Shown: in pieces, positions 17,848 through 26,895 of the stretch
How positions within the stretch are numbered: position 1 is the first letter of the stretch
Layout: each line of letters begins with the position of its first letter
Assembly (NCBI GenBank): GCA_016706405.1
Contig: JADJJT010000002.1
Span: forward strand, 930,001-994,000
DNA length: 64,000 nucleotides
From: Sphingobacteriales bacterium
Lineage (GTDB): Bacteria > Bacteroidota > Bacteroidia > Chitinophagales > UBA2359
Direction of reading: 5' to 3'
Made by a program: the position numbers and the translations under genes
Notes under the pieces: generated by a model
Database searches by the model: none
What the model was told of the DNA's origin: nothing
Seen by the model: the letters and a program-made list of their open reading frames with translations, nothing else

Positions 17848-19395
17848 TTAACAGCATCTGTTATCGTTACGGTATAAGTGCCAGCCGATAAACCGCTAAT
17901 AGTTTGGGTGGTTGCGCCGTTGCTCCATAAATAAGTTACCGCACCGTTATTGCCTGTAGGTGTAGCTGTTGCGGTGCCATCGCTGCCGTCATTGCAAGAT
18001 ACAGGTGTACCATCAGCAGTAGCACTAAGGTTACAACCTGGTTCGTTAACGGTGGTGCTGCACTCGGCAGTACAACCGCCAGCATCGGTAACGGTTACGC
18101 TGTATGTACCCGCTACTAAGCCGCTAATGCTCAAGTTGTTGCGCCGGTGTTCCACAAATAGGTGTAGGGTGGTGTGCCGCCGCTGGCTGTTACGCTGGCT
18201 GTGCCATCGCTGCCGCCGTTAGTGGTTACATCGGTGCTGCTGCAAGTTACATCCATTACAGGGGTTCGGTAACGGTGTAGCTGGCTATTGCCGTACAATT
18301 AACAGCATCTGTTATCGTTACGGTATAAGTGCCAGCCGATAAACCGCTAATAGTTTGGGTGGTTGCGCCGTTGCTCCATAAATAAGTTACCGCACCGTTA
18401 TTGCCTGTAGGTGTAGCTGTTGCGGTGCCATCGCTGCCGTCATTGCAAGATACAGGTGTACCATCAGCACTTGCACTAAGGTTACAACCTGGCTCGTTAA
18501 CGGTGGTGCTGCACTCGGCAGTACAACCCTTGGCATCGGTAACGGTTACGCTGTATGTACCCGCTACTAAGCCGCTAATGCTCGAAGTTGTTGCGCCGGT
18601 GTTCCACAAATAGGTGTAGGGTGGTGTGCCGCCGCTGGCTGTTACGCTGGCTGTGCCATCGCTGCCGCCGTTGGTGGTTACATCGGTGCTGCTGCAAGTT
18701 ACATCCATTACAGGGGGGTTCGGTAACGGTGTAGCTGGCTATTGCCGTACAATTAACAGCATCTGTTATCGTTACGGTATAAGTGCCAGCCGATAAACCG
18801 CTAATAGTTTGGGTGGTTGCGCCGTTGCTCCATAAATAAGTTACCGCACCGTTATTGCCTGTAGGTGTGGCTGTTGCGGTACCATCGCTGCCATCATTGC
18901 AAGATACAGGTGTACCATCAGCACTTGCACTAAGGTTACAACCTGGCTCGTTAACGGTGGTGCTGCACTCGGCAGTACAACCCTGGCATCGGTAACGGTT
19001 ACGCTGTATGTACCCGCTACTAAGCCGCTAATGCTCGAAGTTGTTGCGCCGGTGTTCCACAAATAGGTGTAGGGTGGTGTGCCGCCGCTGGCTGTTACGC
19101 TGGCTGTGCCATCGCTGCCACCGTTGGTGGTTACATCGGTGCTGCTGCAAGTTACATCCATTACAGGGGGTTCAGTAACGGTGTAGCTAGCGGTTGCCGT
19201 ACAAGTTGGTGTTTCGGTAATAGTAACGGTATAAGTGCCAGCCGATAAACCACTAATAGTTTGGGTGGTTGCGCCGTTGCTCCATAAATAGCTCACAGGG
19301 TCGCTATTGCCCGTAGGTGTGGCTGTTGCGGTGCCATTATTGCCGCCATGGCAAGAGACAGGTGTGCCATCGGCGCTCGCAACTAGATTACAAGG
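16685..19395 (-). repeat. Tandem array of six 453-bp units, each encoding two SprB-type repeats
   Basis: Six near-identical units with a period of 453 bp (151 codons) were located from the conserved G tract at 19166, 18713, 18261, 17810, 17357 and 16904; the spacings are 452, 454, 451, 452 and 453 bp. Each unit holds repeat A (CNLSASADGTPVSCNDGSD at its start) and repeat B (VMDVTCSSTDVTTNGGSDG at its start), about 75 residues each. Neighbouring units differ at few positions, so the array should recombine easily and be hard to assemble. Confidence 0.9.
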
Positions 19396-21828
19396 TTTGG
19401 GCCAAAATCCAAAGTCAAACGTATGGTTATTAGCGCCCTCGGCTGGAAGATCGGAGGTTAACACAGCTGCATCGGCATTATCACCTACTAACAACCCGTC
19501 ACTGTCGCGCACATTGGGTTGCCCCGGGCCACCTATATTGGCCAGCGTTAAGATGTTTATACCAAGTACTGCTTGTTTGCTTCCACCTTGTACATTAGGA
19601 ATACGAACTGTATAGGCAGTGTTGGGCTGTAATGCTGTGATACCATAGATTGCCGATGCTGTGTTAGAGCCAGCAGCATTCGAGAAATAATAATTTCCGT
19701 TGTTGTCGGTGGTAGCCGTAGCTATTACTGTTGTGTTTTGTAATAGTTGCACGGTGACGCCTGCAATTGGGGATTCACCCGCATCTTGTATGCCGTCGCC
19801 GTCAGTATCTTCCCAAACACGATTGCCTATTTCGGTAGGCTGTGCTTGTTCCAATACTTCAATATCGCCTAAGCCGTTCGCCTTAGAGAGATAGCCATCA
19901 TCATCGCCGTATAAGTACACTCCTTCGCTTGTAGCTCCGTTGGTCGTAGAAAAATGGGCAGTACCTCCGGAAAATGGGGCTGTTGGGTCCATTAGGGTAA
20001 ATATACCGTTTGTAGTCCCAGGTACAATTGCTGCCGCACCTTGGCTGGTTTCGTGGTGATAGTCGTCTGGTGCAAGATCCTTATGAAAGAACTCTCCTCC
20101 GCCTGGGCCTTCGTTGTTTGACTGACCGGTGTAAGTCTTACTATTCGAATTGTAGCTACCGTTTGACTCTAAGGTAAAAACACCTGTTGTTTGATTATAG
20201 CCTGCAACAAGCACTTCGCCCCCAACATCATATTGGCTAACTTTGTTAGTAACGCTATTGTCAAGGTAAGTATAATTTTTGTATCCATGTTGGTGTCCTC
20301 CTCTGTCCATAAAATCTAATACCATATCACCTCTCTCTGTAAATTCTATATTACTGAAAATTGGGCTAGACCAAAAAAATTCACCTGAATCATTGGCCTG
20401 GATTATATCATCGGAGTCGTTTGTCCATGGCTTCCATCTGTTATTTGTTGGCGTATCCTTAGGCTGTACGATATACCCTCTTAAATAATTTAGAGGAAAA
20501 CTAATAATTGGAGTGCTATTAAAGGTGGGTGTAGCCGTTGGCGTATTGACTTCAAACACATAAGCATACAAGTCTGTAGTGCCATTTACATTATTAACAC
20601 CACCATTTTCTCCTGTACTTACTGCGCCAACATAGACTTTGTTTCTATAAAATCCAACCCCAAAAGGACGCAATACACCATTAGTAACAGTAACTGCAGG
20701 TAGAGCGTATTCTGTAACCGCCACTACACTTGTTGGAGTATAGGCATCGTCCAACTCTAAGCGCATTAGTTTGCGGCTATATAAATTGATGACAAAAAGG
20801 AATTTTCCATCATCGCTAATTTCCAAATCGCCCAAGCCTACTTTGCCTACTTGGTCAAAAGCAGCGGGGTCATAGCTGTCTGCATTCATATTGGCTGGTA
20901 ATAAACGATCGGCTGAATTACTGCCGACAACACCCAATCCCTCCTTATCGCCTGAAACAGGGTCAATTGGGCCATTAAATGTAACAACTTTACCTCCGGT
21001 AACAGTGTACGAAGAACCTGCACCATAAGCAATTGCCGAGGCATCGGCTCTGGTTCTATAGCCATTGGCATCCAAGTCATAAAAGTTAGTTGTGGTATAA
21101 GAAGAACCATTATCTGTAAGCATATAGATACCTCCTGTGCCTAAAGGACCCAATCCGGAGTGCCGTTTAATAAAAGCAGCAGTAAATATTTTTTGAGCTT
21201 GCCTGCTATAAGCTAAACCCCATGTTGCTCCTATTGAAGACAGTTCTTCGGTGTTTTGTCCGGACGGCGGGCTATTAGACGTTGAATGATTGTATGGGTA
21301 CGACCAAAGTCCTACAGCATTACCAGCATCTCCGCCGCCAAGTGGATTACCTGACACATGTTGTGGGACGTACACTTTTGGATTACTATTGGGTGTGTAT
21401 TGCCCGCGGTAATTTATCCCAAAATTGGCTGTTGTTGTTGCAGCAGCATAAAACTGAACACTAGTTTTAGATCCGCTCCCATTTGGTGCGGCATAGTCTT
21501 CCTCTAAAAATGGGATGAATTCTATCCGAAGCGGTAACGTTAGCCCGGTAAATGAGTAGGCACCGTCTTGGTCAGTTGTTGTGCTTCCTACTTCTGCCCC
21601 CGATGCGTCATAGGCCTTTACGGTAACTCCTTCTATAAATATCTCGTTATACGAAGCACCATTGTCTTTTATCCCATTGGCATTAAAATCGCGGAACACT
21701 GTACCGCTCACCTGTGCATACATGTAATTTGACAATAAAGTCATAACTATAAGCATCAATAGGTGTTTTAAATGAGGATGGCGGAAACGCATCCTAAAAT
21801 AAGTGTTCATAAAGTTTATATTAATCAT
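18841..21828 (-). CDS. N-terminal open segment of the SprB-repeat protein
   Basis: This is the 995-codon open segment of the interrupted gene. Residues 1-38 form an extended signal peptide; MNTYFRMRFR at 21810 is an alternative start. Residues about 40-135 are an SdrD B-like beta-sandwich (GTVFRDFNANGIKDNG). Residues about 150-660 hold a propeller-like region with repeated Asp-rich loops that reads like an extracellular domain (LGDLEISDDGKFLFVINLYS). A second SdrD B-like domain follows (GNRVWEDTDGDGIQDAGES) at about 680-800, then the first two SprB repeats. The correct frame is lost at about 18984; the last 50 residues (after TVTDA) are out of frame and not real protein. Confidence 0.7.
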   Translation of the reverse strand: MININFMNTYFRMRFRHPHLKHLLMLIVMTLLSNYMYAQVSGTVFRDFNANGIKDNGASYNEIFIEGVTVKAYDASGAEVGSTTTDQDGAYSFTGLTLPLRIEFIPFLEEDYAAPNGSGSKTSVQFYAAATTTANFGINYRGQYTPNSNPKVYVPQHVSGNPLGGGDAGNAVGLWSYPYNHSTSNSPPSGQNTEELSSIGATWGLAYSRQAQKIFTAAFIKRHSGLGPLGTGGIYMLTDNGSSYTTTNFYDLDANGYRTRADASAIAYGAGSSYTVTGGKVVTFNGPIDPVSGDKEGLGVVGSNSADRLLPANMNADSYDPAAFDQVGKVGLGDLEISDDGKFLFVINLYSRKLMRLELDDAYTPTSVVAVTEYALPAVTVTNGVLRPFGVGFYRNKVYVGAVSTGENGGVNNVNGTTDLYAYVFEVNTPTATPTFNSTPIISFPLNYLRGYIVQPKDTPTNNRWKPWTNDSDDIIQANDSGEFFWSSPIFSNIEFTERGDMVLDFMDRGGHQHGYKNYTYLDNSVTNKVSQYDVGGEVLVAGYNQTTGVFTLESNGSYNSNSKTYTGQSNNEGPGGGEFFHKDLAPDDYHHETSQGAAAIVPGTTNGIFTLMDPTAPFSGGTAHFSTTNGATSEGVYLYGDDDGYLSKANGLGDIEVLEQAQPTEIGNRVWEDTDGDGIQDAGESPIAGVTVQLLQNTTVIATATTDNNGNYYFSNAAGSNTASAIYGITALQPNTAYTVRIPNVQGGSKQAVLGINILTLANIGGPGQPNVRDSDGLLVGDNADAAVLTSDLPAEGANNHTFDFGFWPKPCNLVASADGTPVSCHGGNNGTATATPTGNSDPVSYLWSNGATTQTISGLSAGTYTVTITETPTCTATASYTVTEPPVMDVTCSSTDVTTNGGSDGTASVTASGGTPPYTYLWNTGATTSSISGLVAGTYSVTVTDARVVLPSAAPPLTSQVVTLVQVLMVHLYLAMMAAMVPQQPHLQAITVR

Positions 21829-22324
21829 AAAAATAAAATTTGCAAAACAAAAACTTTTTTACCTGTAGGGCAATTTTCATGCCAAATTGGGATTTTAATC
21901 CGTTTTAAAAAAAGCATGATTACACGAGGATTTGTTCAGTTTGAATAGGAAAGAATTTGCTGTGTATATATTGTATTAGACATGTGAAGTATAAACAAAT
22001 TATGCTAAGCAATTAATTTAAAAACCTTGCTTTACTAACAGTAGTGTTTTTTGCTTTTATTTGTAGAAGTTGTTTAAGCATTAAAAGGAGTGGCCGCTTT
22101 AAGCAACTTCGATACTAAAAAACTATTGAGATAAAACAAGCTGCAAAAATGTAAAACAGATATATTGACGACTTAGGTTCGCAATTACTTTAATAGTACA
22201 TAGTTTCAAATTAGTTCAAGAAACTAATTTTTAAACAACTTCGTAATAAATTATGTAATTTTGCCCATAGAATTAGAAGTGATTATTGAACTTAAGTTTT
22301 ACTCAATTTATTTGAAAAAAATTT
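21829..22324. other. Long divergent intergenic region with one hairpin
   Basis: No gene is seen. A hairpin with arms GAAGTTGTTTAAGC (22066-22079) and GCTTTAAGCAACTTC (22096-22110) is the only clear structure; it has one bulge and one wobble and is not followed by T. A TAATTTTG box (22256-22263) lies about 60 bp upstream of the NlpC/P60-like gene and may be its -7 element, without a matching -33 box. Confidence 0.4.
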
Positions 22325-23878
22325 ATGCAATTTGGCTTTGTAAACAAACGAACGGTTATTGGCGTTTTAAAATATATGATTGTAGTTGACCGGAAATTAA
22401 TTGGCTATTTTACACCCGCAATAATACTATGTTTGCATGTACTATTGATTACAAGTTCTGTTAGTATTAAGGCATTCAATTTTAATAACAGAATAGATTC
22501 ACTGGTCAACACAAGATTAGCTGCAGACATAGAATTTACATGGGTGCATGATACTATTACTTATGCCGACACGCTAAAATATCCGGATGCAAATTATGAG
22601 GCTATTTTTATCCGGAAGGCATTGCGCAGTACTTGCACCAACAGCAAGGATCATTCTTTGTTTGTTAATTACCTCATTTTAAGTGAGCAAACAAAATATA
22701 TTCCAATTCTAACAGCCGCAACAGCAAACAACAAAGTTGACCTATACAATTTAAACCCGCTAAGTCCAACAAGTATAACGCCCGCTATTGTTGATAAAGA
22801 TATACCAGCTATTTCAAACCCTGCTGCTGAGCAGAAAAATTATGCTTATGATTTAGCAAATAATATAAGTTTGACGAGCTCTTTTTTACCCAACGCAGGT
22901 TCAACAACAAATAACGATTCTATTGCCATCATTGAACGTGAAATTGAAGACAAATCGGATTCGAGTGATTTTTTGCCGGATTTTCCGGTTAATTGGGAAC
23001 AATACTTGCCCGATGTGCAAATTATTGATAGAAAATTGTTTTACAAAAATAAATTTGTCTCAAAATACAATACTAAATTACCTTGGTGGGAGCAAATTCC
23101 GGAGCTTAAAGAGATGGCTAAAAAGCATCAGTCTGCAACAACTACGGTTGATAATAATGGCGTATATTTAAATGGCCCATTAGTGCCGCTTTATCGCAAA
23201 TACCAAGGAGAAAATACAGGCGAAGGAAACATAGTTGAAAAACAGTCGTTAAGTGCCGACGAAGCCTATCAAATTACAATTGAAGAAGTATATGAAAACC
23301 GGAAACGCTTTGAAAATGCTTATAAAAAGGCAGTTGATAAGCCCCAACAACAAGAACAGATTTTAAAAGAGGCTTGGGGCTATTTAGAGAATGTAATTGC
23401 CGAAGAAATTGTCCATTTTTGGTATGGTGTGCCATTTGATAAAGAAGGATTGACAACCTCGCCGCGAAGCGGTTCAATAGCTTGCAGTTATTTTGTGGCA
23501 ACTATGTTTATGGAGGCTGGTTTAAAAGTTAATAGAATAAAATTAGCACAAAAAAGTGCACTCGAAATTGCTCAGGCAATATGTAGCCCACAATACCTCA
23601 CCCATTTTACTACCCCCTCTGAAGTTGAAACATTTGTTGCCAAGCGAGGAAAAGGGCTGTATGTAATAGGGTTTAGTTACCATGTAGGTTTTTTATATAA
23701 TGACGGGCGGGGGCAATATTTAATACATGCCTCGCCACTGCCGCCGGGTACCGTTTACCGCTTAGACATGAAAGGCGCTAGGTCGTTTGACTACTCCGAA
23801 TTTTACGACGTTGGCAAATTGTCTGACTACACAACTTTGGTCGAATGTTGGGTAACCGGTAAGCAATTGCCTTTTTAA
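22325..23878 (+). CDS. Membrane-anchored or secreted protein with C-terminal NlpC/P60-like domain
   Basis: 517 residues. A hydrophobic segment at about 28-48 precedes a low-complexity, Asn/Ser/Asp-rich region (50-240) and a helical part. The last 140 residues show a putative papain-like triad: Cys387 in SGSIACSYFVATMF at the start of a helix, His453 in GFSYHVGFLY and His468 in GQYLIHASP. This order and spacing fit the NlpC/P60 or related CHAP/amidase folds, which cut peptidoglycan peptides or amide bonds. The family is not recognised more precisely, so the enzymatic role is inference from the triad. The ATG at 22325 is kept; an internal ATG at 22376 is also possible. Confidence 0.55.
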   Translation: MQFGFVNKRTVIGVLKYMIVVDRKLIGYFTPAIILCLHVLLITSSVSIKAFNFNNRIDSLVNTRLAADIEFTWVHDTITYADTLKYPDANYEAIFIRKALRSTCTNSKDHSLFVNYLILSEQTKYIPILTAATANNKVDLYNLNPLSPTSITPAIVDKDIPAISNPAAEQKNYAYDLANNISLTSSFLPNAGSTTNNDSIAIIEREIEDKSDSSDFLPDFPVNWEQYLPDVQIIDRKLFYKNKFVSKYNTKLPWWEQIPELKEMAKKHQSATTTVDNNGVYLNGPLVPLYRKYQGENTGEGNIVEKQSLSADEAYQITIEEVYENRKRFENAYKKAVDKPQQQEQILKEAWGYLENVIAEEIVHFWYGVPFDKEGLTTSPRSGSIACSYFVATMFMEAGLKVNRIKLAQKSALEIAQAICSPQYLTHFTTPSEVETFVAKRGKGLYVIGFSYHVGFLYNDGRGQYLIHASPLPPGTVYRLDMKGARSFDYSEFYDVGKLSDYTTLVECWVTGKQLPF

Positions 23879-23961
23879 AATATTATTAGCTTTTATTTAT
23901 TTTATTATGTTGCACAGTTGACCTATCGTGCTTTATAAATATTAATACCAATATTAGTCTA

Positions 23962-24264
23962 ATGGTTTTTTTTCGATTGCCCCGAACCCGGAAATTTAAT
24001 TATCAAAACCGCTATAATAAACAGACGCAGCATTACACAACTAATTATACCGATACCGAACGATTAAGATATCGTTTAAAATTTAGACCCTCCCGTAGCA
24101 ATCCAACAGCACAAAAAAAGGAGACTAACTTAGTAAAACCATGGTTAATTTTAACCTTATTGTTATGTTTTATTTCGGGTGATTTATGGCTTAGTATTTA
24201 TATTATAATAAGTAGTCTTTTATTGTTATTAGCGAACATGTTTTTATATAAAAATACTAAATAA
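23962..24264 (+). CDS. Small basic protein with C-terminal membrane helices, unknown function
   Basis: 100 residues: a basic, Tyr/Asn/Arg-rich N-terminal half (residues 1-53, including RLRYRLKFRPSRSNP) followed by two hydrophobic segments (about 57-74 and 77-95). The protein is not recognised. It follows the NlpC/P60-like gene by 83 bp on the same strand, so the two might be cotranscribed. Codon use is A+T-rich like its surroundings. It may be a real small membrane protein; confidence is limited. Confidence 0.4.
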   Translation: MVFFRLPRTRKFNYQNRYNKQTQHYTTNYTDTERLRYRLKFRPSRSNPTAQKKETNLVKPWLILTLLLCFISGDLWLSIYIIISSLLLLLANMFLYKNTK

Positions 24265-24541
24265 TTTTTTTTGTAAATTACTTATTACTAAAATAATACA
24301 GTTAGAATATTGTATTTAAGTAAAAAACGGTATAATTATTGTGGTATTAAATTATAGCACTTACAAATTTGATTTATCAATTAAGTTTTTGCATTAAAAT
24401 AAAAAAAATGTTTAAATTATAGAACATCCTATTAAACATTTACATACCTTTACACTTTAACTATTGCACTAATTTTTGCCTATTTAAATGCAGATTAGTT
24501 TGTTCGATCAAATTTTTCTCTTCTTTTAATACTTGTCTTAT

Positions 24542-24880
24542 ATGGCTTCGTTAAACAAAAAGCACTTAGATAGTGCCTCCGAAGCGCTAAGAGCAATAGC
24601 GCACCCATTACGTTTATCTATTTTGCGATTTATCGACGAAAAAAAGGTAATCAACGTAAACAAAATTTACAACTCTCTAAAACTAGAACAATCTATCACC
24701 TCGCAGCATTTACGTATTATGCGCAGCGCTAATTTGGTAGAAGCTAAGCGAGAAGGAAAATTTATACACTATTCAGTTAATTATGACCGAATAAAAGAAC
24801 TAAACGATACTATTTTAGAGTTTAATTCGAAGTTTGCCGTAATGTTTACTGAAAGTGAAGAAAAAATGCTCGGAAAATAA
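24542..24880 (+). CDS. ArsR/SmtB-family winged-helix regulator
   Basis: 112 residues from the ATG at 24542 (a TTG three codons earlier is also in frame). The wHTH is clear: ALRAIAHPLRLSILRFIDE is the N-terminal helix pair with the 'AHPxRLxIL' signature, EQSITSQHLRIMRSANLVEA is the recognition helix, and REGKFIHYSVNYDRI the wing. The metal-binding ELCVCDL motif of ArsR/SmtB metal sensors is absent; the corresponding position reads NKIYNSLKLE, so this one probably does not sense metal through alpha-3. No obvious target gene adjoins it, and it may control itself. Confidence 0.82.
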   Translation: MASLNKKHLDSASEALRAIAHPLRLSILRFIDEKKVINVNKIYNSLKLEQSITSQHLRIMRSANLVEAKREGKFIHYSVNYDRIKELNDTILEFNSKFAVMFTESEEKMLGK

Positions 24881-24922
24881 GCATTTTTGACTTTGGCTTT
24901 TAATTAATTCAGCCAATATCCT

Positions 24923-24954
24923 AAAGGAACTGACGTAGTAATAAGTTTCCTTTT
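24923..24954 (+). terminator. Probable terminator after the ArsR-family gene
   Basis: The arms AAAGGAACT (24923-24931) and AGTTTCCTTT (24944-24953) pair with one bulge and are followed by T-rich sequence (TTTTATTTGGGTTTTTTT). The hairpin lies 43 bp after the stop at 24880. Confidence 0.4.
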
Positions 24955-25136
24955 ATTTGGGTTTTTTTAACCCCAAAGGTGGAATATTTTTTTTCTTTGA
25001 ATAGAAATAATTTATTTTTACTCCGGAGAAACATTTTAACAAACGAACAAACAAATTAATCCGGATATAATTTATTTCAAGGCACATCAACCCTCAACAA
25101 TAGCATCTCGTTTTACTTAAATTAAACTAAAATTTG

Positions 25137-25997
25137 CTATTTGTTGAACCAAAACAACTCAATCAAGGCAAAAGCCGAAAAAACAATACTGGCAACACCA
25201 TTGGTAGTAAAAAAAGCAATATTTACCTTGCTTAAATCGTTAGGTTTTACTAAAGTATGCTGGTAAAACAACAAACCCAAAAACACAGCCGCCCCCACCC
25301 AATACCACAGTATAAATTTGGCGTACCATCCGGCGGTTAGAATAAAAATAGCACAAAATAAGTGTAATCCGCCCGATAACAGTAATGCTTTGCGTTTGCC
25401 AATTGCTGCCGGAAAAGAATATAACCGCATCGCCTTATCAAATTGCTCGTCTTGCAGCGCATAAATAATATCGAAGCCGCTTACCCACAATAAAACGGCA
25501 AAACTATACAACACAGGTAGCACCTCAAAACGTTCAGATACAGCTATAAATGCCCCAATAGGCGCCAAAGCCAAACCTAAGCCCAAAACCAAGTGGCAAA
25601 GGGCGGTAAAACGCTTTGTGTAACTGTAACCAAGTACAACCAATAAAGCAATCGGCGATAAGTAGAAACACAAGCGATTGATAAAAAAAGTACAAATAAC
25701 AAATAACAAGCAATTAAGAATAACAAAAAACAGGGCTGCATTTGCACTAATAATTCCGGATGGAATTTCGCGAATAATTGTGCGGGGGTTTTTTGCATCA
25801 ATATGGCGGTCGGCGTAACGGTTAAACGCCATTGCAGCACTGCGCGCAAAAACCATACAACCTAAAACCAAGGCTAATTTTAAAGGCTCAAAAGCATAAC
25901 CATAATATTTAATTGCCGTAAAAAAGCCCAAAATAGCAAAGGGCAAAGCAAAAATAGTATGGCTGAATTTAACTAACGATAAGTAATTTTTTATCAT
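25137..25997 (-). CDS. UbiA-family prenyltransferase, probably MqnP-type (menaquinone by the futalosine route)
   Basis: 286 residues, about eight membrane helices. The two Asp-rich prenyl-diphosphate/Mg2+ motifs are present: NRYADRHID (residues 59-67, followed by AKNPRT) and YALQDEQFD near residue 177. The N-terminal LVKFSHTIFALPFA matches the 4-hydroxybenzoate-polyprenyltransferase-like subgroup that in Bacteroidota usually acts in menaquinone synthesis. The substrate is inferred, since no men or mqn genes are near. A TATCTTTG box (26019-26026, minus strand) lies about 25 bp upstream of the start. Confidence 0.8.
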   Translation of the reverse strand: MIKNYLSLVKFSHTIFALPFAILGFFTAIKYYGYAFEPLKLALVLGCMVFARSAAMAFNRYADRHIDAKNPRTIIREIPSGIISANAALFFVILNCLLFVICTFFINRLCFYLSPIALLVVLGYSYTKRFTALCHLVLGLGLALAPIGAFIAVSERFEVLPVLYSFAVLLWVSGFDIIYALQDEQFDKAMRLYSFPAAIGKRKALLLSGGLHLFCAIFILTAGWYAKFILWYWVGAAVFLGLLFYQHTLVKPNDLSKVNIAFFTTNGVASIVFSAFALIELFWFNK

Positions 25998-26148
25998 TTA
26001 ACAATCCGTATTTTGCCCCAAAGATAGGGGTAATTCACAAAATAATTTATCCGGATAAAAAGCACGGTACCCCCAAATACGAAATAGCTTTAACTTTGTA
26101 CCTGCTTGCCTAAAATATACTTTTTTGCCACTCATCCTGTCATCAACC

Positions 26149-26751
26149 ATGAAATCAGTACCAAATACTATTTTAAGACTTCAACTGCCTACCGACCCAC
26201 GTTGGGTAAACTTAGCCGAAAAAAGCATCGAAGATATTTTAACCGACCACGCCTATTGCGAACAAAAAGCGGCATCGTCTTGTATTTCATTAATTCAGCA
26301 ATACCCCGACCACACAGCATTGGTAAAAGCTTTGGCCCCCATTGTTACCGAAGAGTGGGGACATTTTAGAATGGTGTTAAAAGAACTCGAAAAACGCAAC
26401 CTTAAATTAGGCCGGCAGCGCAAAGACGAATATGTAAACGAACTGCTTAAATTTATTAGGAAAGGCGTACCGCGCGATGAACAAATGTTGGATAAATTGC
26501 TGATGTGCGGCTTAATTGAAGCGCGTAGCTGCGAACGGTTTAAACTGCTTTGGCAAGGCATTAATGATGCCGATTTGCAAACGTTTTACTACCAATTGAT
26601 GGTAGCCGAGGCCGCACATTATACCCTGTTCTTAGACCTTGCCCGCACCTACCTGCCACCCGAGCGCGTGCGCGAACGTTGGCTTGAATGGTTGGCGCAC
26701 GAAAAACAAATTCTTTTACAACTAACACCCCGCGGCGACAGAATGCATTAA
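26149..26751 (+). CDS. miaE: tRNA-(ms2io6A)-hydroxylase MiaE
   Basis: 200 residues from the ATG at 26149 (the frame continues eight codons upstream to a TTG that is not needed). It is a ferritin-like di-iron protein: the ligand-bearing helices show HAYCEQKAASSC (Glu38), VTEEWGHFRMV (Glu68/69, His72), a third CGLIEARSCERF, and the fourth AEAAHYTLF. MiaE hydroxylates the isopentenyl side chain of ms2i6A37 in tRNAs that read codons starting with U. Length and motif order agree with the family. A TAACTTTG box (26091-26098) lies about 50 bp upstream. Confidence 0.88.
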   Translation: MKSVPNTILRLQLPTDPRWVNLAEKSIEDILTDHAYCEQKAASSCISLIQQYPDHTALVKALAPIVTEEWGHFRMVLKELEKRNLKLGRQRKDEYVNELLKFIRKGVPRDEQMLDKLLMCGLIEARSCERFKLLWQGINDADLQTFYYQLMVAEAAHYTLFLDLARTYLPPERVRERWLEWLAHEKQILLQLTPRGDRMH

Positions 26752-26895
26752 CGCTTTTTAATTGATGCCCTTTCTGGTTTCTTGTTTTTTGAAGTAAAAT
26801 TTACCCAAATTAAACGCTTATTACAACTTACAGTCAATTTACTATATCCATAATATTGAATTTTAATTTCTCAAGAAAAATACAAGTATTAATAT

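Larger units (their letters stand above)
16327..21828 (-). pseudogene. Giant SprB-repeat surface protein, reading frame interrupted by five single-base indels
   Basis: The gene encodes a secreted protein of about 1,830 residues if the frame is repaired: signal peptide, an SdrD B-like domain, a large extracellular domain, a second SdrD B-like domain, twelve SprB-type repeats and a short Cys-rich tail. SprB repeats occur in cell-surface adhesins of gliding Bacteroidota. Comparison of the 453-bp units pinpoints the breaks: a missing T at about 18984, G6 instead of G5 at 18713-18718, G4 at 18261-18264, a missing G at about 18133, and G4 at 17810-17813. The shifts sum to -3, so the first and last segments share a frame. 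Intermediate open segments are 18256-18708 and 17805-18155. Assembly error in repeats, or true decay, are both possible. Confidence 0.75.

Noticed and set aside
17498..18613. Plus-strand open frames over the SprB repeats (for example those starting MPVGVAVAVPSLP)
   Set aside because: They are the antisense of the repeats and recur with the same 453-bp period; composition is explained by the repeat on the other strand.
17357..18718. Phase variation as the firm explanation for the G-tract changes
   Set aside because: A tract of five G is short for high-rate slippage, and two other indels lie outside such tracts, so error or decay must be excluded first.
16685..19395. Regular repeats that might be mistaken for a CRISPR array
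   Set aside because: The period is 453 bp, the units are translated as SprB-type repeats, and there are no short repeats with unique spacers and no cas genes.
26106..26369. 87-residue plus-strand frame overlapping miaE
   Set aside because: It overlaps the well-supported miaE gene in another frame and has no protein-like features.
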